DNA of 64,000 nucleotides from Pelagibacterium sp. 26DY04 (GCF_031202305.1 NZ_CP101731.1:1426001-1490000), one strand, 5' to 3'. Shown: positions 1 through 8,924, counted from the stretch's first letter. A program made the numbers and translations. The notes: generated by a model from the sequence alone, not told the origin.

Positions 1-244
1 GGCGCTGCGCTTCGACAAAGATTGCCCATCCCGAGCCGAGCCGGCGGAAGGCGTTGTTGAGGCGGCCGGCGACGGCGACGAGTTCGGCCGGCACCGCGGA
101 ATCCAGGTCGGGACCGCGAAAGCGGGCGGTGCGTTGGAAGCTGCCGTCCTTGTTGAGGATGATGCCCTCGCCCACGAGCGCAGCCCAGGGCAGGAAATCT
201 GCGAGGCGGGTTGAGGTCCGGCGATATTCGTCAAGGTTCATCAT
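1..244 (-). CDS. trbE: Conjugal transfer ATPase TrbE, N-terminal fragment
   Basis: Only the first ~81 residues are inside the window; the rest lies to the left. The reading frame opens MMNLDEYRR, then LADFLPWAALV and a GEGIILNKDGS stretch, which is the usual N-terminus of TrbE, the large VirB4-like ATPase that powers the trb type IV secretion pore at the inner membrane. It is the fourth gene of a trbB-trbC-trbD-trbE run and begins 7 bp after the trbD stop. Either of two adjacent ATG codons (244 or 241) could be the start. The ATPase motifs cannot be seen because they lie outside. Identification rests on N-terminal wording and operon position. Confidence 0.85.
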   Translation of the reverse strand, partial: MMNLDEYRRTSTRLADFLPWAALVGEGIILNKDGSFQRTARFRGPDLDSAVPAELVAVAGRLNNAFRRLGSGWAIFVEAQR

Positions 245-251
245 CGGGGTC

Positions 252-533
252 TCACGCGCTCAGGTGGCCGGGAATGCGAAGGTGACGGCGCACCACGTCG
301 ACGAATTGCGGATCGCGTTTGGCCGCCCACACGGCGGCGAAATGCCCGACCGCCCAGAGCCCGAGACCGACCAGCCAGAGGCGGAGGCCAAGGCCGAGCG
401 CCGCCGCCAGCGTGCCGTTGAGGATTGCGATGGAGCGCGGCGCGCCGCCGAGAAGGATGTGCTCGGTGAGCGCGCGATGAACCGGGACGGCATAGCCTGG
501 CACGTCGCCGGCGCTGTCGATCAGGCTCGCCAT
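252..533 (-). CDS. trbD: Conjugal transfer protein TrbD
   Basis: A 93-residue protein with the order expected of TrbD/VirB3: a short N-terminal segment (MASLIDSAGD, VPVHRALTEHILLGGAPR) followed by a hydrophobic hairpin at about residues 35-75 and a basic C-terminus. The phrase L-x-GG-x-PR before the membrane segment is a family hallmark. VirB3-like proteins sit in the inner membrane and work with the VirB4/TrbE ATPase, whose gene is next. The ATG at 533 shares its A with the TGA of trbC (TGATG), so translation is coupled. A longer upstream extension of the frame was rejected because it would overlap all of trbC. Confidence 0.9.
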   Translation of the reverse strand: MASLIDSAGDVPGYAVPVHRALTEHILLGGAPRSIAILNGTLAAALGLGLRLWLVGLGLWAVGHFAAVWAAKRDPQFVDVVRRHLRIPGHLSA

Positions 534-865
534 CAAACGAGCGCTCCGCCGCCGAAAGAGAAGAACGACAGGAAGAAGCTCGACGCGGCGAAAGCGATGC
601 TGAGCCCGAACACGATCTGGATCAGCTTGCGGGTGCCGCCTGACGTGTCGCCGAAGGCCAGCGTCAGGCCGGTGATGATGATGATCATCACCGCGATGAT
701 CTTGGCGACCGGACCCTCGATGGATTCGAGAATCTTCTGGAGCGGCGCTTCCCATGGCATCGACGACCCAGAAGCATGGGCAGCAGGCGCGATCATCAAG
801 GTGACGAAGGCGACAGCCGTTGCCGTCGCGATATGACGGCGAATACGCAAGGCATGGCGGATCAT
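533..865 (-). CDS. trbC: Conjugal transfer protein TrbC (pilin)
   Basis: A 110-residue TrbC/VirB2-type pilin precursor. An N-terminal signal-like segment (residues about 10-33, ending PAAHASGSS) is followed by MPWEAPLQKILESIEGPVAK, then two hydrophobic helices separated by the polar loop FGDTSGGTRK, the standard pilin layout in trb systems. After processing it would form the conjugative pilus. It overlaps trbB by 4 bp (ATGA) and trbD by 1 bp, so it belongs to one translationally coupled operon. The start at 865 was chosen for the 4-bp overlap and because the signal segment begins there. Confidence 0.9.
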   Translation of the reverse strand: MIRHALRIRRHIATATAVAFVTLMIAPAAHASGSSMPWEAPLQKILESIEGPVAKIIAVMIIIITGLTLAFGDTSGGTRKLIQIVFGLSIAFAASSFFLSFFSFGGGALV

Positions 866-1845
866 GCGGGATCTCCTGAGGCGGACTGGGTTGCGGGGAT
901 GACGCGGTAGTCGCCATGGGGCTGAAGACCTTCGACGCGGGCGAGTTCGGCGAGGCGACGGGTCGAGCCGCGGCCGCTGAGGACCGCGACGAAATCGATG
1001 GTCTCTGCGATCAGCGCGCGCGGGACGGTGATGACGGCTTCCTGAATGAGCTGCTCGAGGCGGCGCAGCGCGCCGAGCGCGGTGCCGGCGTGAATCGTGC
1101 CAATGCCGCCCGGGTGGCCCGTCCCCCAGGCCTTGAGCAAATCCAGCGCCTCGGCGCCGCGCACCTCTCCGATCGGAATGCGATCGGGGCGCAGGCGAAG
1201 CGATGAGCGGACGAGATCGGAGAGCGATGCGACGCCATCCTTCGTCCGCATGGCGACCAGGTTGGGCGCGGCGCATTGCAGTTCGCGCGTGTCCTCGATC
1301 AGCACGACGCGGTCGAAGGTCTTCGAGACTTCGGCAAGCAACGCGTTGGTGAGCGTGGTTTTGCCGGTCGAAGTGCCGCCGGCGACGAGGATGTTGTGGC
1401 GGTCTGCGACGGCGCGGCGGAGGATCTCAGCCTGTTCAGCCGACATGATCTCGGCGGCGACGTAGTCAGCGAGCGTGAAGACGGCGACGGCAGGCTTGCG
1501 GATTGCGAACGCCGGGGCCGCCACGACCGGAGGCAGCAAGCCCTCGAACCGCTCTCCCGTCTCGGGAAGCTCCGCCGACACGCGCGGTGAACCGGAATGA
1601 ACCTCGGCGCCGACGTGATGCGCAACGAGGCGGACGATGCGCTCGCCGTCGGCGGGCGACAGGCGCTCTCCGGTGTCCGAGAGCCCTTCGGACAGCCGGT
1701 CGATCCAGAGCCGCCCGTCGGGATTGAGCATCACCTCGACGATCGACGGGTCTTCCAGAAATCCGGCGATGGCGGGGCCGAGGGCCGTGCGTAACATGCG
1801 CGCGCCTCGTAGGATCGCCTCTGATTGCTGGTGAGAAGCCGCCAT
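862..1845 (-). CDS. trbB: Conjugal transfer ATPase TrbB (VirB11-like)
   Basis: 327 residues, the normal size for TrbB. Visible motifs: Walker A GGTSTGKT at about 156-163, an Asp/Glu box VLIEDTREL at about 181-189, a Walker B region IPIGEVRG at about 224-231 and the His box [13 protein letters not shown] at about 241-253. VirB11-type ATPases form cytoplasmic hexamers that drive pilus assembly and substrate transfer. The start at 1845 (MAASHQQ) follows a GGGGA ribosome site; the frame stays open 43 codons further upstream, but that extension does not resemble the family. It is the first gene of the visible trb operon. Confidence 0.95.
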   Translation of the reverse strand: MAASHQQSEAILRGARMLRTALGPAIAGFLEDPSIVEVMLNPDGRLWIDRLSEGLSDTGERLSPADGERIVRLVAHHVGAEVHSGSPRVSAELPETGERFEGLLPPVVAAPAFAIRKPAVAVFTLADYVAAEIMSAEQAEILRRAVADRHNILVAGGTSTGKTTLTNALLAEVSKTFDRVVLIEDTRELQCAAPNLVAMRTKDGVASLSDLVRSSLRLRPDRIPIGEVRGAEALDLLKAWGTGHPGGIGTIHAGTALGALRRLEQLIQEAVITVPRALIAETIDFVAVLSGRGSTRRLAELARVEGLQPHGDYRVIPATQSASGDPA

Positions 1846-2013
1846 GTCGTCCCCGTTCTGCGCGGGACCGCAAACATGCGGCCCTGATCGGGGATGAGTA
1901 GAAGAGGCAGAAATCAGGTCATGACAACAAGCAGGATGGGGTCGTAGTGCTCTGGCGTACAAAGACAGGGCCACGGCGGAACTGACAAACTCTTGCGATG
2001 CCCGGAGCGACGA

Positions 2014-2454
2014 TTATTCCGCGCCCGGGACACCTGCGACGTCTTCGGAAATCTCCTCACGCACTTTCGGTCCCTTCGCGAGTCGCCGCCCGAGTGCTGC
2101 GACGAAGGCGTCGTACCGCTCGCCCGCCTGTGCGCGTGCGGCTGCCTGGGCTGGCTCCGGTAACGGCGGATTGGTGGTGAGCCAGTGGCGGACGAAAACG
2201 GCCAACATTTCCACGGAAATGCCGAGGTCGCGTTCCATGCGCGTCATGCGCCGGTCGAGCTGGTCCAATCGCTTGGTGGTCGCGGCTTCCTGGCGCTCGG
2301 GGGCATCGGGCGACAGGAAGGATGCGATCGCCGCTTCCGCGACCAAGGATCGCGATTGATCGCGACGCGCGGCATAAGCGGCGAGCGCCTTCATGATGTC
2401 CGCATCGAGATAGACCGAGAGGCGCTGCTTCTTCGGAATCTTCATGATCGCCAC
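2014..2454 (-). CDS. CopG-family ribbon-helix-helix regulator
   Basis: 146 residues. The N-terminus (KIPKKQRLSVYLDADIMKALAAYA) is a ribbon-helix-helix DNA-binding arm, followed by a helix-rich tail with two short repeats of charged residues. CopG-like genes commonly sit between traG and trbB in Tn4371-like elements and probably control transfer genes. The start is a GTG at 2454, 2 bp after the traG stop, or an ATG at 2445 that gives MKIPKKQ; the sequence does not decide. The 168-bp gap to trbB may hold the trb promoter. The function is inferred from the fold and neighbours. Confidence 0.75.
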   Translation of the reverse strand: MAIMKIPKKQRLSVYLDADIMKALAAYAARRDQSRSLVAEAAIASFLSPDAPERQEAATTKRLDQLDRRMTRMERDLGISVEMLAVFVRHWLTTNPPLPEPAQAAARAQAGERYDAFVAALGRRLAKGPKVREEISEDVAGVPGAE

Positions 2455-2456
2455 GC

Positions 2457-4442
2457 TCAGAGGTCCATCCCGTCGTTGGGATCGAGCGAGACCTGCCGCG
2501 CGACGCCCTGCATCACCTGGTTCAGCCGGCCTGCGCGCGCGGCGTCGTCATCAGCGTCGTCGGGACCGTCGAGGTCGAACTCGTTGTCGATCGGCGCCTT
2601 CCTCTCGACAGGCTTCACCGCGGTCAGCTCCGGTTGCTGACGCCGTTCGGAGCCGGTCGAGTCGTCGTCGCCGGTACCGTCCTGCTGCGCGGCTGCATCG
2701 AGTTGCGGCCGCGACGGCAATGGCAGGACGCTCCAATCGTCCGGCTTTCCCTCGGATGGCTTCGCAAGCGCCGGCGGCGGCAGCACGCGCTCCTGAAAGC
2801 GGCGATCCTCGAAGTAACGCGCCTTCTTCGCGCGGATCGGCGGCGTGCCGGCGACCATGACGATCTCGTCAGCGGGCGGGAGCTGCATTACCTCGCCCGG
2901 CGTCAGCAGCGGGCGCGCGGTCTCCGATCGCGACACCATCAAATGGCCAAGCCACGGGCTGAGCCGGTGTCCGGCATAGTTGCGCATCGCGCGCATCTCG
3001 GTCGCGGTCCCCAGCGCATCGGACACGCGCCTAGCCGTCCGTTCGTCGTTGGTGGCGAAGCTGACGCGGACATGGCTGTTGTCGAGGATCGAATTGTTCG
3101 GCCCATAGGCTTTCTCGATCTGATTCAGCGATTGGGCGATCAAAAAGCTCTTCAGCCCATAGCCCGCCATGAACGCCAAGGCGCTCTCGAAGAAGTCGAG
3201 GCGCCCGAGCGCGGGAAACTCGTCGAGCATGAGCAGCAGCCGATGCCGGCTGCTTTTGGCGTTGAGATCCTCCGTCAATCGGCGTCCGATCTGATTGAGG
3301 ATCAGGCGGATCAATGGCTTGGTGCGCGCGATGTCGGAGGGCGGCACCACGAGATAGAGCGTCGACGGCTGCGCTCCGCCGGCGATGTCGGTGATGCGCC
3401 AATCGCAGCGCCGCGTGACCGCGGCGACGACTGGATCGCGATAGAGGCCGAGAAATGACATGGCGGTCGAGAGAACGCCCGAGCGCTCGTTGTCCGATTT
3501 GTTCAGTAGCTCGCGGGCAGCGGAGGCGATGACGGGATGCGGTCCGGCCGCGCCGAGATGCGCGGTCTTCATCATGGCGGCGAGCGTCGACTCGATCGGG
3601 CGTTTCGGGTCGGACAGGAAGGCGGCGACGCCGGCGAGCGTCTTGTCAGCCTCGGCGTAGAGCACATGCAGGATCGCGCCGACGAGGAGCGCGTGGCTGG
3701 TCTTCTCCCAGTGGTTCCGCTTCTCCAGGCTTCCTTCGGGATCGACCAGGATGTCGGCGATGTTCTGGACGTCGCGGACCTCCCACTCGCCGCGGCGGAC
3801 CTCGAGGAGCGGGTTGTAGGCGGCCGACTTCGCGTTGGTGGGATCGAAGAGCAGCACCCGGCCATGGCGAGCGCGGAAGCCTGCGGTGAGCTGCCAGTTC
3901 TCGCCCTTGATGTCGTGGACAATCGCGGAGCCCGGCCAGGTTAGCAGCGACGGCACGACGAGGCCGACGCCCTTGCCGGAGCGCGTTGGCGCGAAGCAGA
4001 GCACATGCTCGGGACCGTCGTGGCGCAGATAGGCGCGGTCGAACTTACCTAGCACCACTCCGTCGGGTCCAAGCAGCCCGGCGGCCTTCACTTCATCGGC
4101 TTTCGCCCACCGCGCCGAGCCGTAGGTCTCGACGTTCTTGGTTTCGCGCGCTCGCCAGACCGACATGCCGATCGCGACCGCGATCGCGATGAAGCCGCCG
4201 GACGCGGCAATGTACGCACCCTCAACGAAGATCCGTGGTGCATACGCATCGTAGAAGTACCACCACCAGAAGAAGGCCGGTGGATAGTAGATCGGCCAGC
4301 CGAAGAGTTCGAACCATGGCCGGCCGAGCTGCGGCTGGAATCCGAGCTGCCATGCCGTCCACTGCGTCGCGGCCCAGGTGGTGGCGAGCACGATCAGGGA
4401 GACGACAAGGATTTGGCCCCAGAGGATTTTGGTGGCCGACAT
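2457..4442 (-). CDS. traG: Type IV coupling protein TraG (VirD4)
   Basis: 661 residues. The N-terminal ~95 residues hold two or three hydrophobic segments, including an aromatic-rich stretch at about 52-64. A Walker A site APTRSGKGVG is at 151-160, and the Walker B line LLLMLDEFPALG is about two thirds along. TraG is the inner-membrane hexameric ATPase that links the relaxase-DNA complex to the secretion pore. The start (MSATKILW) follows a good AAAGGA site 6-12 bases upstream; an upstream extension of 53 codons overlaps the relaxase gene and was dropped. The C-terminal ~80 residues are acidic and low complexity. It is transcribed with the relaxase, 31 bp downstream of that gene. Confidence 0.95.
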   Translation of the reverse strand: MSATKILWGQILVVSLIVLATTWAATQWTAWQLGFQPQLGRPWFELFGWPIYYPPAFFWWWYFYDAYAPRIFVEGAYIAASGGFIAIAVAIGMSVWRARETKNVETYGSARWAKADEVKAAGLLGPDGVVLGKFDRAYLRHDGPEHVLCFAPTRSGKGVGLVVPSLLTWPGSAIVHDIKGENWQLTAGFRARHGRVLLFDPTNAKSAAYNPLLEVRRGEWEVRDVQNIADILVDPEGSLEKRNHWEKTSHALLVGAILHVLYAEADKTLAGVAAFLSDPKRPIESTLAAMMKTAHLGAAGPHPVIASAARELLNKSDNERSGVLSTAMSFLGLYRDPVVAAVTRRCDWRITDIAGGAQPSTLYLVVPPSDIARTKPLIRLILNQIGRRLTEDLNAKSSRHRLLLMLDEFPALGRLDFFESALAFMAGYGLKSFLIAQSLNQIEKAYGPNNSILDNSHVRVSFATNDERTARRVSDALGTATEMRAMRNYAGHRLSPWLGHLMVSRSETARPLLTPGEVMQLPPADEIVMVAGTPPIRAKKARYFEDRRFQERVLPPPALAKPSEGKPDDWSVLPLPSRPQLDAAAQQDGTGDDDSTGSERRQQPELTAVKPVERKAPIDNEFDLDGPDDADDDAARAGRLNQVMQGVARQVSLDPNDGMDL

Positions 4443-4473
4443 GGCGGAGTCCTTTCTTGATGAGGCGCGCTGT

Positions 4474-6213
4474 TCACAGGCCCAGCCCTCGCTTGCGGCC
4501 GAAGCTCCAATCGATGCCGCCGTCGCTTCGGCCGAGGCCGGAGACATGACGGCCGAGCTGTTTTTCGAGTGAGGGCGCCCAGGGCACGAGCTGGAAGCCA
4601 AGGCCGTCGTCGATCATCGCGAAGCGGCCAGAGGCGAGCGCGATGCGCCGCTGATAGGCGCCGGCGACATATTCCCCCGCCGCGGCCTTGTGGAATACGC
4701 GGCCGGTCTCTGTCGCGAGCTTGGCGCCCACGGCGTCGAGTTCGCGCCGCCGCAGCGTCTCAATCAGGTTGCGGCTGAAGCTGACGCCGCGGTTCTGACG
4801 TTCGGCCAGACCTTGCCCAACTAAGTGTTCGGCGCGCCGGTCGAGGGCGGCGCGCACTTCCGCGCCGAAGCCCCCGCCGCCGAGTGCAATCGGCTCGCGG
4901 GCGATCGCCTGCCGATCAAGCCAAGTCGCACCATTCGCCGTGACCTGCTGCTCGATGGTGAGGTCGGACCGGACTGCGATTGCGACGCGACGCTGCCCCT
5001 TCGCGTCGTCGAACCTGCGCAGCTCGACGATCGAGCCGCGCGCGCTGTCGCCGGCGGCGTCGAGGTCGGGCAGTTTGATGTGATGCGTGCGGCCGTCCGT
5101 GCCATCGACCACGGCATAGGCCGTACCCTTCAGCTCATCGTCGAGTCCGCGGGCGACCAGCCGGCCGACGACAGGATCGTCCAGGCTTTCCCCGGCGAGC
5201 ACATAGTTGGACGCACCGCGTTCGATCCCGTGTTCGGTCAGACCGCGATGGATGCGCTTGATGATGTCGCCGCGTTCGCCGAGCTGGCGCAGCGTCGTCT
5301 CGGCGTTCTCCGAAATCGTCCACTGGCCGGGACCGATCTGATCGGCGAGGCCGAGCGATTCTAGTTTGCGCAGGCGTCCGACCTTGAGCGCGTGAAATTC
5401 GTCGGGCTGGCGGTCGGGCCGCGGCGCGAGGTCGACGACACCAGTGCGGTAGCCGTCGCGCGCAAGCTGACGATCGAGGTTGGTCCAGCGCTCCGTGTCG
5501 ATCTGGCGCTCGAGCGTGCGGCGAATTTCATGATCGGTGCGCGGTCCGAGTTCTTTGGTAATCAGATCCCGTGCCCGATCCCGCATCCCCTCCTTGATGT
5601 AGTCGCGTGAGATGACGAGGTTCTCGCCATCGTCGCGCACGCCGCGCACAATCAGGTGGACGTGGGGATGCTCGGTATTCCAGTGATCGACGGCGACCCA
5701 ATCGAGCTTGGTGCTGAGGTCCTTTTCCATCTGCCCGACGAGATCATGCGTAAAGGTCTTGAGGTCCGCCATCTCCACGGCGTCGTCGGGCGATACGATG
5801 AACCGGAAATGATGCCGGTCATCCTCGCAGCGCTCGGCGAATTCCTTCGGATCGGCATCGTCTGCGCCGGGACCGAACAGCCTAGCCTTCTCTCCGTCCC
5901 GGGTGACGCCCTCGCGGCGTAGATAATTGAGATGGGTGGCGAGCGGCGCGCCGCGTCCGGCGTGACGGACGACGCGCGCCTTGACGACGGCGCCGCGCGA
6001 TCGGGAGGTGATGAGCCGGTTGGCCTGCACCGACGCGCGCTGACCCTTGCCGAACCGAGAGCGATGGCCCGGCCCGATTGTCCCCTTGCGGGAGACCGAT
6101 CCGCCTGCGCGCTGGGCGGCGGCGAGCGCCTGGGCGATGAACGGTCTGGCGCGCTGCACGTGGGGGGAGCGGATGCGGCCTGGCCGGATGCGGAAATCGT
6201 TCTCCTCGCTCAT
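4474..6213 (-). CDS. VirD2-type relaxase with DUF3363 region
   Basis: 579 residues. The N-terminal relaxase half shows the metal-binding histidine motif HPHVHLIVRG at about 182-191 (H182, H184, H186) and a candidate nucleophile tyrosine in HLNYLRREG (about residue 97). The C-terminal half matches the DUF3363 style region of plasmid and ICE relaxases (LGLADQIGPG, LPDLDAAGDSARGSIVELRR). The enzyme would nick oriT, stay bound to the 5' end and be passed out through TraG. The start at 6213 (MSEENDF) follows from conserved content; six upstream codons are also open. The proposed nic site lies 155 bp upstream. Confidence 0.92.
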   Translation of the reverse strand: MSEENDFRIRPGRIRSPHVQRARPFIAQALAAAQRAGGSVSRKGTIGPGHRSRFGKGQRASVQANRLITSRSRGAVVKARVVRHAGRGAPLATHLNYLRREGVTRDGEKARLFGPGADDADPKEFAERCEDDRHHFRFIVSPDDAVEMADLKTFTHDLVGQMEKDLSTKLDWVAVDHWNTEHPHVHLIVRGVRDDGENLVISRDYIKEGMRDRARDLITKELGPRTDHEIRRTLERQIDTERWTNLDRQLARDGYRTGVVDLAPRPDRQPDEFHALKVGRLRKLESLGLADQIGPGQWTISENAETTLRQLGERGDIIKRIHRGLTEHGIERGASNYVLAGESLDDPVVGRLVARGLDDELKGTAYAVVDGTDGRTHHIKLPDLDAAGDSARGSIVELRRFDDAKGQRRVAIAVRSDLTIEQQVTANGATWLDRQAIAREPIALGGGGFGAEVRAALDRRAEHLVGQGLAERQNRGVSFSRNLIETLRRRELDAVGAKLATETGRVFHKAAAGEYVAGAYQRRIALASGRFAMIDDGLGFQLVPWAPSLEKQLGRHVSGLGRSDGGIDWSFGRKRGLGL

Positions 6214-6328
6214 GGCGGCAAGACCGCACATCGCGCGATAGCGCTGATTTGCTTATGAAATCGCCGATGCCGCAGGCTGCGCCGATCAGGCGCGCCTCGC
6301 GATTTCGCCGCGTAAGCCCCTGAAAAAC

Positions 6329-6384
6329 CACGACCGAACCGACGCGCACATCGCGCCCCTTTATCCTGCCATCGTGCGGTCGTG
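6329..6384. other. oriT: Putative oriT with nic site
   Basis: In the gap between the relaxase and transglycosylase genes the plus strand reads TTATCCTGCC at 6361-6370. This fits the IncP/Ti-border nic consensus YATCCTG|Y used by VirD2/TraI-type relaxases; the cut would be between 6368 and 6369. It lies inside a perfect 8-bp inverted repeat, CACGACCG (6329-6336) and CGGTCGTG (6377-6384). Position next to the relaxase gene is usual. If right, the plus strand enters the recipient 5' end first from 6369, so genes to the right form the leading region and tra/trb enter last. Confidence 0.6.
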
Positions 6385-6457
6385 TTGCCTTGCTCCCCCG
6401 TCGGCGTTCTCCATGATGCGCTGGGGCACGCCATACCGCGATCCGGTGCAAGCGCCG

Positions 6458-7234
6458 TCATCGCGGCCCTCCACCGTACGGTCGCGCGACGAACAGGCCG
6501 ACAGACTGCGGCGTGATCGCGGGAACCTCGCGCTCCGGAGCTGCAGCCGGAGCGCCGTCCGGACGGCCTTCGGTCCACATAAGATCGGCAGAAGGCGGAC
6601 CTTCGATGCGCGCGATGAACAGTGGCGCGCGCGTCCACGCCAGCGGATCTGCGGCCGCAACGGTGACGGGGCCCGCGATCTCGCCGCCGCCGACAAGAGG
6701 TGCGAGGACCGCGACATAGGCCCGCGTTTCGGCCGGCAACGCACGGCCGCTCGCAAGATATTCATTGTAGCGACCGGGGCCGGCGTTATACGCCGCGAGA
6801 AAGCCCGGCGAACCGTATCGGTCGTGCATTTCCCGCAGATAAGCCGCACCCGCTAGAATGTTGTCGCGCGGCTCGTAAGGATCGCTCCCGAGCCGGTGGC
6901 GAGTGCGCAGCTCGGCCCAGGTGTCGGGCATGATCTGCATCAGCCCTATGGCGCCGGCCCGGGAGATCGCGCGCACATTGCCTGCGCTCTCGGTACGCAT
7001 GACGGCGCGAATCCAGGTCTCCGGAATGGAAAAGCGTCGCGACGCCTCGGCGATGAAGGCGGCAAACGGATCGGCAGGATTGGTCTGCACGATTGGCGCG
7101 CTCTGCGCCAGCGTGGCTCCGGGCGGTCCGGCGACGAACAGCAGGCCGGAAAGGAAAAGGGTGGAGAGACGCCGGGCGGCGCGCGTCCGCCCGGTCTCCA
7201 CGGAATGCCAGCGCGATAGGCGAAGCGTCCGCAT
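6458..7234 (-). CDS. Lytic transglycosylase (peptidoglycan-opening, VirB1-like)
   Basis: 258 residues. A signal peptide (basic residues to about 22, hydrophobic 24-40, Ala-rich end ATLAQ) targets it to the periplasm. The SLT domain starts with FSIPETWIRAVMRTESAGN, placing the catalytic Glu at about 82, followed by GAIGLMQIMPDTW, LGSDPYEPRDNI and AYNAGPGRYNEYL, all classic for goose-type transglycosylases. Such enzymes cut peptidoglycan so that the conjugation pore can be built. The proline-rich C-terminus is not conserved. The start at 7234 comes just after the DUF736 stop (4 bp) with a TGAGG site; the open frame extends further but overlaps DUF736. Confidence 0.92.
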   Translation of the reverse strand: MRTLRLSRWHSVETGRTRAARRLSTLFLSGLLFVAGPPGATLAQSAPIVQTNPADPFAAFIAEASRRFSIPETWIRAVMRTESAGNVRAISRAGAIGLMQIMPDTWAELRTRHRLGSDPYEPRDNILAGAAYLREMHDRYGSPGFLAAYNAGPGRYNEYLASGRALPAETRAYVAVLAPLVGGGEIAGPVTVAAADPLAWTRAPLFIARIEGPPSADLMWTEGRPDGAPAAAPEREVPAITPQSVGLFVARPYGGGPR

Positions 7235-7238
7235 GGCC

Positions 7239-7574
7239 TCAGTCTCGCTCGCCGTGCTTCGGCGGACGGTTCCAGTGCAGGCCCCAGGCCGATTTGTTGT
7301 CGCCGGACTGGAACAGGTTGGCGCGCAGTGGTCGCGCGAGCATGGGATCGTCGAGAAGCAGCGAGACATACTCGCCGGCTTTCTCGCTGGTGCGCTTCCA
7401 GCCGGCGCCGATCTCCGGACCATCCTCGCCGCCGAGATGGACGCGGAAGTCCGGCGTGTTGTCGGCATCGGAAGGTTCGGCCGGAAGGAGGGAGAGCGCG
7501 ATGTCGAGCGTGAGCGTCCGTACGTGACCGGAATAGCCGGACTTCGTGCGCGTGAATTGGCCGATCTGTGGCAT
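7239..7574 (-). CDS. DUF736 family protein (copy 1)
   Basis: 111 residues, starting MPQIGQFTRTKSGYSGHVRTL and ending with a WGLHWNRPP line. The family is small, found almost only in alphaproteobacterial plasmids and ICEs, and has no assigned biochemical role. The start is supported by a GAAGGAAC site. It lies between traF (47 bp upstream) and the transglycosylase (4 bp downstream), within the tra cluster. A second, more divergent copy is at 12809-13135; the two share the DDP and ANLF patterns near the C-terminus. Confidence 0.85.
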   Translation of the reverse strand: MPQIGQFTRTKSGYSGHVRTLTLDIALSLLPAEPSDADNTPDFRVHLGGEDGPEIGAGWKRTSEKAGEYVSLLLDDPMLARPLRANLFQSGDNKSAWGLHWNRPPKHGERD

Positions 7575-7621
7575 GGGAAAGTTCCTTCTGCTGTTTATGA
7601 GGGAGAGGCTCGGCGCGCCGT

Positions 7622-8167
7622 TCATCGTGTTGGGGCGCGCCATTCGAAGCGGCCGCTGCCGTCTTCGTCGGTCCACACCGGCATCGCGCGGCCGATGATC
7701 GAGCCGGTGGAAATCGGACCGAAGTAGCGACCGTCGAGGCTGTCGCGGACGGACCAGTTCATGAGGAAGATCTCGCCGTCCGCTATCCGTCGGCAGCCCT
7801 GCCAGACCGGCAGATGACGGCCGAGCCGGTCGCGGTCGAGCGCCTCGCCCATGGCGATGCCGTCGACGGCAATGCGTGCGCCGATACGGCAGATCTGTTG
7901 CCCAGGAAGGCCAGCGACGCGCTTCATGAGAGGGACGCCCCGCGGCAGATAACCGCGATCGGCCAGGAACGACGCGAGCGGCTCGGGGGCGTCCACGGCG
8001 ACGAGGTCGGTCACCTCAAGACGCGGCGACCGATCGATCGAATAGAGCCCGATCGGCGTGCTGGCCGAGGCGTTCCAGATCAGCTTCGGCGCGATGTGAA
8101 CGAACGACAGACCGCCGATCAGTATCACGGTGAAGTACGTCGTCATGACGTAGCCGAACCGCGTCAT
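7622..8167 (-). CDS. traF: Conjugative transfer signal peptidase TraF (S26 family)
   Basis: 181 residues. One N-terminal membrane segment (about 9-27), then NASASTPIGLYSI with the probable catalytic Ser at about 36, and the Lys site VPLMKRVAGLPGQ with Lys at about 82. In RP4, TraF matures and cyclises the TrbC pilin; here a trbC gene is in the same element. The stop overlaps nothing but the start overlaps the DUF2840 stop by 4 bp (ATGA), indicating one operon running from parA to traF. Length and motifs are normal for the family. Confidence 0.92.
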   Translation of the reverse strand: MTRFGYVMTTYFTVILIGGLSFVHIAPKLIWNASASTPIGLYSIDRSPRLEVTDLVAVDAPEPLASFLADRGYLPRGVPLMKRVAGLPGQQICRIGARIAVDGIAMGEALDRDRLGRHLPVWQGCRRIADGEIFLMNWSVRDSLDGRYFGPISTGSIIGRAMPVWTDEDGSGRFEWRAPTR

Positions 8168-8673
8168 GACTCGACCTTTCGACGGAGAAGGATGGCCCTA
8201 TGCTGCTCGGCCGTGTAGCTGCGCGGCTCCTGGCCGGCAGCGAAACGATTGTGAACGTGCCGCCAATGATGCGGCGAGACCTCGGCTGGATTGATGCCGA
8301 TCGACTCGATGGCGTCGACGATCTGCAGGACGCGCTCGACCTTCGGCCAGCCGTCCACCTTCAGCAGAATGTCGCCGCCGGGACGCACGAAAGGCAGAGT
8401 CTGGTAAGGTTCGCCTGGCGAGATCGCGCGCACGATGTCGATGCGCGAGATGATCGTCCCAAAGTCATTGGCCGCCCAACGGACAAAGGCGAAGACACTA
8501 TGGGGCGGGAAACTGACCACGCGCCGACGCCGGTCGAGAATCTGTTCGTGGACGTCCTGGCCGAACCGAATCCAGTACTCGACCTTCTTCTCGATCCATG
8601 TCAGCTCAACGCGGGTCAGACCGTCGGGTGAGAGCGCCGCCGGCGCACGGCGCAAGTGAGGAGCCCCATTCAT
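8164..8673 (-). CDS. DUF2840 domain-containing protein
   Basis: 169 residues. The stretch TRVELTWIEKKVEYWIRFG, then RVVSFPPHSVFAFVRWAANDFGT, and the closing lines on PGEPYQTLPFVRPGG and W-PKVERVLQ are what I recognise as DUF2840, a conserved but uncharacterised protein next to traF in alphaproteobacterial ICEs and plasmids. A strong AGGAGG site lies just before the ATG at 8673. It is overlapped by 4 bp on both sides (upstream RHH gene, downstream traF), so it is expressed in the same operon. The role is unknown. Confidence 0.85.
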   Translation of the reverse strand: MNGAPHLRRAPAALSPDGLTRVELTWIEKKVEYWIRFGQDVHEQILDRRRRVVSFPPHSVFAFVRWAANDFGTIISRIDIVRAISPGEPYQTLPFVRPGGDILLKVDGWPKVERVLQIVDAIESIGINPAEVSPHHWRHVHNRFAAGQEPRSYTAEQHRAILLRRKVES

Positions 8674-8924
8674 GGCGTACCTCCTTCGGCTGGGGGGAAT
8701 TCGCGGGCGAGCAGTTCGCGGAGCATGTCGGCGACGGTGACGCCGCGCTGGAACGCGGCGATCTTGAGCCGGCCGCGCATGTCGGGCGTGACGTCGATCG
8801 TGAGCCGCGCCGTGAATGCGGATGCGTCGCCGCCGCGAAGCAGTGGCGGATCGGAAGCTTTGACCCAAGTCTCGGGATCGGCGGGGCGTGCGGCGAAAGC
8901 GCGCTTCTGGGATCGCTCGGTCAT
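8670..8924 (-). CDS. Ribbon-helix-helix partition-type protein
   Basis: 84 residues. The second half (RLTIDVTPDMRGRLKIAAFQRGVTVADMLRELL) is a ribbon-helix-helix DNA-binding motif with an N-terminal disordered arm, the layout of the small centromere-binding partners of ParA (ParG-like). It overlaps parA by 4 bp and DUF2840 by 4 bp. By position it is the probable partner that loads ParA onto DNA and autoregulates the operon. No centromere-like repeat array was found here, apart from the repeats at 9701-9764. Confidence 0.75.
   Translation of the reverse strand: MTERSQKRAFAARPADPETWVKASDPPLLRGGDASAFTARLTIDVTPDMRGRLKIAAFQRGVTVADMLRELLAREFPPAEGGTP

Noticed and set aside
7599..7615. GGGAGAGGCTCGG upstream of DUF736 copy 1
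   Set aside because: Resembles a family-1 leader block but is in the opposite orientation and has no companion blocks.
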